From Oopsacas minuta (taxonomy: Eukaryota > Porifera > Hexactinellida > Lyssacinosida > Leucopsacidae): a DNA stretch of 64,000 nucleotides. The DNA is taken from assembly GCA_024704765.1 (NCBI GenBank), contig JAKMXF010000320.1, positions 186,001 to 250,000 of the forward strand, in the 5' to 3' direction. The translations under genes and the position numbers were made by a program. Under the pieces are notes generated by a model, which had not been told where the DNA came from, searched no databases, and saw only the letters and a program-made list of their open reading frames with translations. Positions 10,285 through 20,087 of this stretch are shown in pieces (position 1 is the stretch's first letter; the number at the start of each line of letters is the position of its first letter).

Positions 10285-12422
10285 CAGTGGCGGACACTAG
10301 GGGGGGCGGTCGCCCCCCAATAATTTCGAAAGAATAAAGTTTAAAGAAATTTGAGTAAAAAAGTGGAAAACAAGGAATTTTTTACTTTAAAAGTGGGAGG
10401 AGTTAGTACAAATTGTAATAGAAATAACAACACCAAAATAGCATAGTTATATAGCGAAATTGAGAAAAGACGCTACTTATCCTCAAGTGTTCAAAACCCT
10501 TAATAAAGAAAAAAGCTTTAAGTGTGTAAATGATATATTTATTAAATGTATTTAGTTAATTGGTGCAACTCTGACTTTTTGATTCACCCAAACGATCAAG
10601 CACTTTGTCCAAATTTAGTCTTTTTAAAATGTCTTTGTTCATCGAAAGCAGCATAAAGTCACTGGCCAACGAAAAATCTAACCTGTTTCGAGCCCAGCTT
10701 AATATGTGATTCATCGCACTAAAACTCCTTTCCACCGTTGTGGTACCTACAGGCAAGGTCTTCGAGGTGGCGAGAACTTTGAAAAGGTTGGGGTACAACT
10801 CAGAATCAGTGTGCTTTCCAGCTGCAATCGAAATCTTCGCTCGTTCACACTCTGTCTTTAGTAATGCCGAGTCAATCTTCAGACAATCTCCGAATTTGCC
10901 AACAAGGATGAATATGATGTTATAATCCAGGTACGTTGCTTTGGACGCATCTAGATCTTCCAGTGCTGCCAGTATGCTGGTATTCTCCCTTGAGAAACGT
11001 CGTTCCAATTCCTCAAGAAGCATGGGAACAGAAGCTGCCTTAAGACTTTCACAAAACTCGCGTGGGCATGTAGATCTTGTGACACCCCGCCTCGAAACAT
11101 ACAGAGGATCCTCATAGTCCAATGCAATGTTTACAGTTGAACAAAGCTCTTCGGCATGTTCAATGATGTCGTTGGTTTTAAGCTCGAGAAGAAGCCTTTT
11201 TACAGCCGACATTTCGTTTGCAACGTTCACCCATTTGATGTCATACTCTTGCATAGTCTTACTTAATCCGTTCATTATGGCTAATACCTTGTGGAGAAAG
11301 CAAAGCGATATAACAAATTTTCCCGAGAGAATCTTGTGATAGAGACCCGCAGCCAAATCAGCCTGGTTTGAATTCGAAGAACCAATCTTCTGTAGACTTA
11401 CAAGAATTGCCTGAAGTCTTTTCACCATAGCGATAACTCCCTCAAAACTTACAAGCCCATCGGACTTCTGTAAGAGAGAGGAGGCTGCCATTATAGGCTG
11501 TTTGGGATAACACTCCTTTTGAACAGATTCAAATATTTCTCCGTGACTGGCGATGTTGAAAATGTCATGTAAGGACTTATAGACATTTATAACATTATTT
11601 GCTTCAGAAACTGTTCGAAAATAATCAGCTACAACCAAATTCAAACGGTGCGCGCAGCACAATGGATGTACAGCAACCAAGGGTAACGTAATCTTAGTTT
11701 AGCACCTACACCTTTGTAACACCCGCTCATAACAGATGCGCCATCTGCTCCAAGTGCCAATAGCGTGGCGGAAGAATACAGTTTTCAGTGGTTGGCAAAA
11801 ACTCCTTTCACAATAGCCTGGGCATTAGTTTCTTTTAGCCTGGTGAGATCATAAAATCGCTCTTCGATTTGTCCTTCATTTACAAATCTAAAACAGTTGG
11901 ACATCTCTTCATGCCCCACATTATCTTTGCATTCATCAATGAGCATTGAATACATCCCCGCGCTGTTTAATAGTTTCTCAATTTGATGACGAACCTCGGA
12001 AGCTAACGCTTTTATCAAATCGATTGAGGATCGCTTTGACGTGTAATTGTACGCATTATATTGTTGTAACATCCTACCGTGCATAGGACAGGAAATTTGG
12101 CTGCGTTGGCCCGTCAATCAAAGTTCCAAGGCCACTCACATCCACGTCTAGATCAATGAAATTGTAGGGGCCAATGAAGTAACTGGCGCAGAATGCGCAG
12201 ATGTAGATGGGATTAGGGTTTCAGTACTGGCTAGAGAGCAATCCTGATTATTCTCTTCGGCGTTTATTTCCACCCTTTTAGCAAAATATGACGTTATTGG
12301 TAAAAGGTTTGCGTTATTAGCTGTCCTTTTCATTATGATATACGATACATCTAAAAAATACAAAAGATACATGTAAACACAAAATCAGCCGTTGGCAATA
12401 AGAAGATTAATTGGGGGCACTG
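10285..12422 (-). mobile_element. hAT-type DNA transposon, decayed
   Basis: The left end starts CAGTGGCGGACACTAGGGGG, a form typical of hAT elements carrying KIAA1586/ZMYM1-like transposases. The right end is weaker, ending GGGGGCACTG. The enclosed minus-strand frames are transposase pieces. The 8-bp flanks (AGATAAAG and ACTAAGAA) do not match, so the exact right border or the target duplication is uncertain. Confidence 0.6.
10556..12372 (-). pseudogene. hAT transposase (KIAA1586/ZMYM1-like), broken
   Basis: Three minus-strand pieces lie in order. The N-terminus (12372-12148) includes LLPITSYFAKR. The middle (12117-11785) includes YSMLIDECKDNVGHEEMSNC, the start of the DDE catalytic region. 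A 374-residue C-terminal piece (11680-10556) includes HPLCCAHRLNLVVADYF and the hAT dimerisation block TTVERSFSAMNHILSWARNR. Frame breaks separate the pieces, near 12140 and 11700-11780. The C-terminal piece is long and intact, suggesting fairly recent decay. Introns could in principle explain some gaps, but I saw no convincing splice pairs. Confidence 0.8.
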
Positions 12423-14284
12423 ACTAAGAATACTGAAAGCGTGATGAGTCCCAACTAATTTCACCCCCGAATATTTCGTCAAGTGTCAGCCACTGAGATA
12501 AAAGAACTAGCTTGAAACAAATCTATGAGCGTTCTCTACTGGATACTTGAGTAAACAATGATATTACTCTAATTTTGTTCCTTTGTACTATTGCATAGAT
12601 ATGCCACTCGTATTAACTAGATAAATACACCTGGTGATACTAGGCAATTATCATTTAACAACAAGACATAAAAGCTCGATACAAGGTAAAACACTTATTT
12701 AGTATCAACTATCTACGTAGTGAGTAATAAGTTTTAAATTAGCAAAATAGGTGTTAATACCTAGTACTAGATTTTGACCCATATTATACTAGGTTTTGAT
12801 ACCACTCCCATGATAAAAGCTAATATTTTGGTATTTGGCCATATAGTCCAACTTTGAACGGTGTCACAACTCAAAAGGTTCAATTATGGAAATGATGTAC
12901 ATATGGGTAAATAGATTTTAAAATCTTCGGACCCAGGATCTTATATCCCAGCACCCTGTATTATAATTAGGGATCGACGGGGTCCAGCCGACGGCACCTA
13001 CCAAAATTGTGCCCCCGGTCGATCCCTAATTATAATAGCTAGGAATCACTCAATTTTGAGGCTCGGACGGCCTCGGAGAAATAATATGGTAGCTAGATAT
13101 AGAGTACCCCTGGTGGTTTTTGTTTTCCCCAAATTAGATCGCCTTCTAAATACGATATTCAACGTAAGTCAAATAATCATAATCAATGTAATCTAGAATT
13201 TGGAGAAGGAAATCCAATTATCAACACATTACTCAGATAATGTTGTTTAAGCTGGAGGAATTCTTTTTTCCTTGATGGATGCTATTCACTCTTGGATGCC
13301 CTCAACTGTCGTACATTCTCTAAATCCCTAAATAGTAAATACATCAAAAGGAATTTGATGTAGTCAAAGTCTCGAATTGTGAACACCAAGGAACTCAATT
13401 TTTTGTTTATAATAAAGATACTTCACATTAAGCGAGCCCAATTTAATACAAATCCTATAGGAATGATTTCAGGGGGCCACTGACGTACTGGCAGGATTAT
13501 TTTGAATCTAATTATAGATGCTACGAAACAGGTTAATATCTACTGCGGTACGCATTAGATGTTAAAAACAAATATTCTAAAGTGAGAAAACTTATGGCGA
13601 AGGCAAAACCATTTAAATGAACTGTCACGAGGTAACCTATCTCCTGAAGGAGAGTTTTCCTATAGTCGTATATAGAGTAACTTATCCCGTATGAAGGAAT
13701 TTGAGCCGGATTCTCAATATCATATGCTAAATATGTTAGACAACGATTCGAATACGGTTAAATGCGCTGGAACAAAATCGAAAGCATCTTATCCATTAAT
13801 CCAATGTAAATACCCTCGACAACAACTCAAATAGTGCGTGAAAATACACTGGAAAACACAATAGTTTCGGTCTGACATTTAAATATTTGGTTTCAACATC
13901 TACCGCACTAGATGTCAACAGGTTCAGTATAGTAGGCCGTAGATATATATCACCATACTAACTGGATTTTCGTACATGTTTATTATTAAAACCCTAGGCC
14001 TTCTCTTTCGAATATTGTTATTAGCCATAATTGTAAGCACGATCGTAATAGTATTAATTCAATTTCTAAATTAGTTCTTTTAGAAGATAAACATCAGATA
14101 GCATTCCAACAGATGTATATTGGAATATATCAAAAAGTTGTAACTAGAAGTATTGGTCAGGTTCTTTGTGGATTTGTTTCCTCTAATTCAATAATTAAAC
14201 TGAAGTTGAATAGAAGAAAGTATGCTCATTCATTTTTCAATGAGACACAATACGTCGATTGAATTAGAGTGCATACAGTGTGCT
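12423..14284. other. Intergenic, 1.9 kb, no gene seen
   Basis: AT-rich spacer. The only clear structure is the palindromic element at 12960-13036. No frame of convincing composition occurs on either strand. Confidence 0.4.
12960..13036. mobile_element. 77-bp palindromic MITE-like element
   Basis: The ends are exact inverted copies: ATTATAATTAGGGATCGAC on the left and its reverse complement on the right, extending through the GGGG/CCCC core with few mismatches. It is too small to encode anything. Confidence 0.6.
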
Positions 14285-14758
14285 CTAGTGGAAAAGCATT
14301 TTGGCCCTCTTGGCACTAATCACTTGTTGTGATTTGAGACGACGATAAGCCTCACGTAGATGTTTCGGTTGTAAAGGTCCCACATCATTCCACATATCTT
14401 TAACCATGCAAGCCTCCTCTACAATCTGTCCCACGTAGACTTTAGCTATACCAGCCATTGCTATAACTGCATTCTGAGGGACGGGACATTTACAAAGGTT
14501 CATCATCAACTTCTTAATTGTTCCTTTTGGGAAGGTAGCCCTCCTATAGACTTCATACTGATCTTGCTGCTGACGCGTGAATGCAGAAACTAACACTTGC
14601 ATCTTTATGGTCTTCTCGTCCACTCTGAAGAACTTCTCAAAAGCTCGTTGTCTCGCCTCTTGTTTGGTTAGTACAGCAGAAGTTTGTAGAGAAGAACGAT
14701 TAGTTTCAACTGCAGACCCTTCAATAACTATTTCTGTTTCTTTCTGTTTGGTTGCCAT
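14285..14758 (-). CDS. TAF11: TAF11, TFIID subunit 11 (histone fold)
   Basis: This intronless frame of 157 residues encodes the TFIID subunit that pairs with TAF13 through a histone fold during RNA polymerase II initiation. The C-terminal 110 residues carry the family core: MQVLVSAFTRQQQDQYEVYR, then RATFPKGTIKKLM, then PQNAVIAMAGIAKVYVGQIV, then GPLQPKHLREAYRRLKSQQ. The N-terminal acidic/Ser region is much shorter than in human TAF11 (211 residues). The start at 14758 is the first Met in frame. The protein is nuclear. Identification is firm because all four core blocks are present in order. Confidence 0.94.
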   Translation of the reverse strand: MATKQKETEIVIEGSAVETNRSSLQTSAVLTKQEARQRAFEKFFRVDEKTIKMQVLVSAFTRQQQDQYEVYRRATFPKGTIKKLMMNLCKCPVPQNAVIAMAGIAKVYVGQIVEEACMVKDMWNDVGPLQPKHLREAYRRLKSQQVISAKRAKMLFH

Positions 14759-16763
14759 AAAACATACAAACTGTATAATCTATTGGTCCTAAGAAGGAAT
14801 TATGTGTTATTCTATGACAAATGTAAAGTTTGTCAAAACTATATTCTAATTCAGTGATTCTTAACCGGTTTGTCAAGGCATACTTGTGTGCCCCAGAACG
14901 TCGTAAAGTGTGCCATCACAAAATCACTAGCATAGACAAGTTTGTTTAAAATCTTCTCCACCAACTTATCCAGTTGTTGTTAGGTGTATAAAGTAAACAA
15001 AATTCGAAATAGTATCAGAAACTTTGGGTCATTGGTTATGCTAGGGTAATCGAGTACGCTGAGTTCGAATTTCGCATTTTCAAATTACTACAATCTAAAT
15101 AATTATGTTGTTCTTATAAATACAATTCAAAGCACGAAGTGCCGAGTTTCATGCAAATACAGTGTTCACAAGCCGCGCAGCACGAGCAAGCGAAGCTGCT
15201 TGTTATCTTTAAATTAACGCCACTATATACATAGAATTGATATTAATGGAACATACCGAATATTTCTAGGCCAAAAAACGGGGCCTGTGCACATTTCAAG
15301 CCACCTTGAAACTTTTAGTCAAACAAAGCAATAAAATTCTATTTATTCTATTTAAAGATATGTTAGATAATCCAAAGGCGAAGTAATAGAGTATTCAGTA
15401 CAAGTCTTTGTGAGTTCAGAGAATTTTTGATTCGCTACTTCAAGGAAAATACACAAAAATTTTGCATATATTCGATGTCAAAAATGCGCCCTGGAAATCG
15501 GGAATTCAGGGTTGGGTTAAGAAATTTCAGACTGAGAGAACTGTAAAGAACTAAATAGTAAGTCCGAAGACCGTGCAAGTCATTCTGGGAGAAAAAGTTC
15601 TGAAGAATGTAATGGGAAATTTGCTCTAAAAATCCAAAAATGGAAAGATTTTTATGGTGTTCATCGAGAACATAAGCTCTAATCCTCTTAAACTTTTCAA
15701 CCTACGATAATAATAGTTTGTATTCTTCTTGTACGCCATTTCAGCTCTATAACTATAGGTTTTGTTAATTTCTCCTAAATATTACGCACATTCGAAGCTA
15801 ATTGTTCGGGCCCGGTTATTTTGGCCCACCCTGTATATTGAGGAACTGGTAATGAGCTACATCATTGAATCTAGGAAGTTGTTAAATATTTAAGAGATCT
15901 GTTAAATTTGCTGAGAATGTCTCGACCTATCAAATTAAATCTAACAGATAAACTTTAAGTATTAATTCAAATAAAATACCACTCGAATAAATATATAACT
16001 TTGTAAGATAGTTAATGAAGTGAATTAGAGTGGTGTGATGCATGGAACCACTATTTGAGTGATTTAATCGTCCATATGTAAATATACAGATAACCCTCGT
16101 CGTTCGCATTTATTAGCACTGTTTGTGTATAAATTAAGGAACATAGCCCCACTATTCTCATTATATTATAGTCTTCCGTTCGCGAACTCTTCATTCTCAG
16201 CAATTTCAAGAACGTAACCCCCGCGAAGGGCGAAGGAGTTCTGTATCAATTTTATAATCACGATTCATATTGCAGAATAAATTATACGGTATAATTCCGG
16301 ATATCCAACCTGTGGATAACAGAGCTCAGTTAAGCCACCAAAACATTTACCTACTAGGTTCTACTATCATCAAAGATAGTAAAGTGAAATCGAAGTAAGA
16401 TTATGGCTAATAGCGACCAAAAGAAAATTTGGAGGCTTAGTTCGCGAGGTAAGCATTAACAAATATTGATAATATTTATCACTGGCGACTACAGATATAA
16501 TTGACGTCATTTTTGGTCAAGTTGATTTTCTATGGCCAATTGACTTGATCAAGCGTGGCGAATGGCCAACAAGTGCTATAAAGAATTAAATTACAAATAA
16601 TCTAAATGCATTGTTGTAAATTATAATGGTTACTTGGTTAGTATATTATTAGTATAGTTGCAATAGAGAGTGTACAAGATACATTCAAGAAATAATAATT
16701 ACTTGTGAATGCAGACAGATATGTGCAGATAGGATAAAATATACATTATGAATATATCAAATA
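14759..16763. other. Intergenic, 2 kb, Helitron-like 3' end remnant only
   Basis: No gene is seen. At 15110-15195 there is a module (GCACGAAGTGCCGAGTTTC, then GCGCAGCACGAGCAAGCGAA, ending GCTTG before a T) that matches the 3' module of the Helitron-like elements at 57425-57516 and 42650-42735. The rest is AT-rich. Confidence 0.4.
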
Positions 16764-18005
16764 TCACAAGATTGATTTAATCTCAACTTGAGAGGCACTA
16801 ATCATTATAAAGTCTCGCAACATTTTATTCGTTCTTACCGGAGAGATGCGATGTGCGAAAGATAGTACAATACCTAAATCTTCATCTCGCTCCAACAGCA
16901 AATCTTGTTTCAACTGTGAGAATAACAGACCTGGGTCGTGATCTCCAGGAGATTCGAACTCTCTCAAATAACCTTCGAAGGAGAGAAGAGCAAAAGCCTT
17001 CTTCATCAAGACACGAATAAAGTCTCTTATGTATAGTTCTCTAATAGCAACAATGTTAGGAAGAAAGTCTAGCTCCAGGAAGAAGTCTTTGATTAGGATA
17101 GCTCGTTTTCTTACCTTAATGAAGGCCTCTGGTGCTTTGTTATTCTTACCAATCCGACCTGCCTGAAACACATACACATAATTGCTGTCTAGGTCAATGA
17201 GGGTGACACGCTCCTTCGAGTGACGTACTATCTGCTCTTTGCATGTATCAATATTAGAGAATGCCTGTAGATAGTAGTAGGAGTGATAATCGAGGTGTTC
17301 TCCTGAGAAGAGGTGAGTGAGAGGTCTGTCTTCATCCAGCATGAAGTAAGAGAGGGTGTGTAACATGGAGCGGACATGACGTGTGTTCTTGCCACACACG
17401 ACTGTACGTCCTCCAGTGAGCAGATGCGAGCCACAACATCTGTGAAGGAATTTATCTGAAGAGAGTTTTCTGTTTAACAAAGTATCTTCCATACTTAGAG
17501 GTACATAATGGTAGCGAATACGTATAAACTCTGGCATAATGTGCAGCAACAGCTGATACATCCCAGTAACCCTATTCCCAATAGGATTGATAGCAAACCG
17601 ATCTCTGATGATGTCACAGAAAGTTGAATGCAGCGGTGTATACAAGGAGAGCTGAGAAAGGGGGAATAGGAAGGATAGAGAGTATACGTCAGACATCTGT
17701 AGGAATATTGCTGATAGAGTTATGAGATTAAACTTTGGAAAAATATAGAATTTTAGCTCAATCGATTCTTCTGTAGTTAGTCTCCAAACTTCTCCATTCA
17801 GAATATGATTAGAAATGTAAATCAAACTATCAGAGTCATGAACTAGCTCGGTAGAAATTTCTGACCGCCACACCTTTAAAACTTTAGGACCACATAAATT
17901 ATCCCATTTAGCGAACTTAATTACCGAGAAAAAGTGGTCTACATCTTTCTGGAATAGTGTTGAAGTGTCTAACAGGGGTTTTGTGGTCTCACCGTTTAAG
18001 GCCAT
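16764..18005 (-). CDS. C9orf72: C9orf72 orthologue (DENN-family GEF/GAP subunit)
   Basis: An intronless 413-residue frame (human 481). In vertebrates C9orf72 works with SMCR8 and WDR41 in autophagy and Rab/Arf regulation. The N-terminal longin/DENN start is clear: FAKWDNLCGPKVLKVW at 31-46, ISNHILNGEVWRL at about 64-76, the IELKFYIFP strand, and SLSFLFPLSQLSLYTPLH at about 109-126. Further on, HRCCGSHLLTGGRTVVCG and MLHTLSYFMLDEDR match the mid-protein block that precedes the second DENN part. The C-terminal third (IKVRKRAILIKDFFLELD onward) is more divergent. The start Met at 18005 is the only one ahead of the conserved block. A Helitron-like 5' end begins only 49 bp upstream. Confidence 0.88.
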   Translation of the reverse strand: MALNGETTKPLLDTSTLFQKDVDHFFSVIKFAKWDNLCGPKVLKVWRSEISTELVHDSDSLIYISNHILNGEVWRLTTEESIELKFYIFPKFNLITLSAIFLQMSDVYSLSFLFPLSQLSLYTPLHSTFCDIIRDRFAINPIGNRVTGMYQLLLHIMPEFIRIRYHYVPLSMEDTLLNRKLSSDKFLHRCCGSHLLTGGRTVVCGKNTRHVRSMLHTLSYFMLDEDRPLTHLFSGEHLDYHSYYYLQAFSNIDTCKEQIVRHSKERVTLIDLDSNYVYVFQAGRIGKNNKAPEAFIKVRKRAILIKDFFLELDFLPNIVAIRELYIRDFIRVLMKKAFALLSFEGYLREFESPGDHDPGLLFSQLKQDLLLERDEDLGIVLSFAHRISPVRTNKMLRDFIMISASQVEIKSIL

Positions 18006-18053
18006 TATCTACAATGATAAACTAAATAATTTTAAAATAGTTATAACCAACAA

Positions 18054-18370
18054 TCTATATTATGAAATCTCAATTGCTGTTTGCTTGTTAGTCTGTTGTC
18101 AAGGAAAGGATTTATGGTATGCAATTTTGAAATTGTCGCAAAACTATGTATTAATCGTGTTTATCAAGGAAGTAAATAGAATTCAATAAACTCCACTAAA
18201 TAGATGAAACATGCTGAATCCGATTTTCACACTTTTGATTAATCATATGCAAATTTATTGTTGTTTTTATGAATATAAAGTAAACAAATATTAAAATTGA
18301 GGTAGAATCATACTTTCTACGACTATACTGGGGTAATCGAGTATGCTGAGCCTGAATATTGTAAACAACA
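18054..18370 (+). mobile_element. Helitron-like element, 5' part (family A)
   Basis: It begins TCTATATTATGAAATCTC after an A, the same 5' end as the elements at 57066 and (minus strand) 50640. It continues with the shared TGTTGTCAAGGAAAGGATTT. It runs up to the 97-bp mini-element at 18371 and may be interrupted by it. Confidence 0.5.
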
Positions 18371-18467
18371 TCAATATTATTAAATCTCAATTGTTGTTTG
18401 TGTGTTTGTTGAATACTTCGAGGCGCAATGCGATGAGTTAATCGCGAAGCGACGAGCCAAAGGCTCG
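18371..18467 (+). mobile_element. 97-bp minimal Helitron-like element (family A)
   Basis: It begins TCAATATTATTAAATCTC after an A and ends with the hairpin text CGAGCCAAAGGCTCG before a T. These are the same ends as the 472-bp minus-strand element at 50169-50640, with almost no interior. The A/T flanks and absence of a target duplication fit Helitron-like insertion. Confidence 0.55.
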
Positions 18468-20087
18468 TTAATAATAAACTCAAGAGCATAAAGTTTAGTG
18501 TGGTTAAAAGATGCATTTTAATATGTAAGTACACTGGCGTAGCAAGGAGATGGCTGCAGGCTAAAGCCACACCAAAAAATCGAAAATTACAAACTGTGCA
18601 AACAGCTTAGCATATCGAATAAATTTGATTAAAGTGTCACTATCCAATTATTAGAGCCACAGAATTAGTAAATTTAATTAATATATCAACCAGTCGGCGA
18701 GATTGAAATCTAATAGGTAAGGCGTGATTGGAATTCGAACCCAGGACATCAGGTTACTAGTGGATGATCTTGCCAACTAGCCTATTGAAACACACAAATG
18801 AACTACGAAATCCCAAATATAATGTCTTTTCCACAGTAAAATAGCAAGAAAAACATATAACCACAATAAAGAGGCATAATCAACTAATTCGAAGGAAATT
18901 CCCATCAATAAGAAAATAAAAACAAAATACACACACCCTGATTCACAGTATTTACCTGAAGTTAGCATAACAATACAATACCTTGATTGAGTAATTCTCT
19001 GTGATACATAAGTAATCCTATTATTGATATTGATTGTATTTTAGTAGCACTGTTTGTGTATTATTTTGAAATTAAGCAACCTAACCCCAATATTCTCGTT
19101 AAACTATAGTCTTTCTGTTCGTGATTTCGTCATTCGCGGCTATTTTCAGGAACTTAACCTCCGCGAACGGCGAGGGATACCTGTAGTTATAATATATACG
19201 AGCCGCTTCGCATGAACTAGACACTTCGTGCCTCTAATTTTTCATAAGAACAACTATTATTTAAATATGAGCACCTTGAAAGTGCTAAATTCGGAATCAG
19301 CACGGCGTACTCTATTACTCCAGATGACCGTTGGAACCAAGTTTCCAAGACTATTTAGAAATGTTTACTTAACATCTACTTAATAGAAATATTAAAATGC
19401 GAAATTCGGATTCAGCGTACTCGAATACCCATGTATAGACGTTAAGATCAGGTCTCTACGATTATATGATATTTCAATCATTTGTTTACTTAATATTCAT
19501 AAAAAAAACAATAAATTTACATATGAGAAACTTGAAAATGCGAAATTTGGATTCAGAGTACTTTGTTACCCAATTGTAACCGTTAAGGGCAAATCTCTAC
19601 CCTTATTTCAAGATATATGCAAAACAGTATAAATATGATTAATCATGTGAGAACTCATATAGTTATAGAGTTGAAAATGTTAGAATTTCTATACTCGATC
19701 AAACAGTTAAAACCAAATTAATAGGATCGTATTGAAGGTACACCAAAAGTGAAATTTGATTAATCATATGATAAATCATGGAAATATAGATTTGAAAAAC
19801 GTCAAAATTGGAATTCTCACACTAGATAACCCGAGATACAAATCTCAGACCCAAAATGTATATGTATACCGATTTTCATGCAAATCGGACTGCTAGATTT
19901 CGCACGGCCGCGCGGACGGACGGACGTCGCACATCGTCCATGCCATTAGGACATCTCTTCATAGGAACTGCACTAAAAACGGCGGGTAAATTAGAACGTA
20001 TACGGTACATGAGTTATATTTCATATCATCGCCATATTAAAATATTCGTAATATATAATTAAAAATAAAAAGATATAAAAGCAACAA
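18468..20087. other. Intergenic, repeats only
   Basis: No gene is seen. It contains a tRNA-like SINE piece (18716-18788) and a minus-strand Helitron-like 3' end at about 19199 (GGCTCG followed by T on the minus strand). Several degenerate copies of text like GAAACTTGAAAATGCGAAATTC lie at 19330-19600 and recur at 33300-33560 and 35600-35720. Confidence 0.4.
18716..18788 (-). repeat. tRNA-derived SINE or tRNA relic
   Basis: On the minus strand, a box-A-like GGCTAGTTGGCAAGA is followed about 35 bases later by a box-B-like GGGTTCGAATTCC. The acceptor stem does not pair well and no clear anticodon stem-loop can be drawn, so this is more likely a SINE head than a working tRNA. Confidence 0.45.

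Noticed and set aside
18716-18788. Functional tRNA gene on the minus strand
   Set aside because: Box A and box B are present but the acceptor and anticodon stems do not pair well; a SINE head is more likely.
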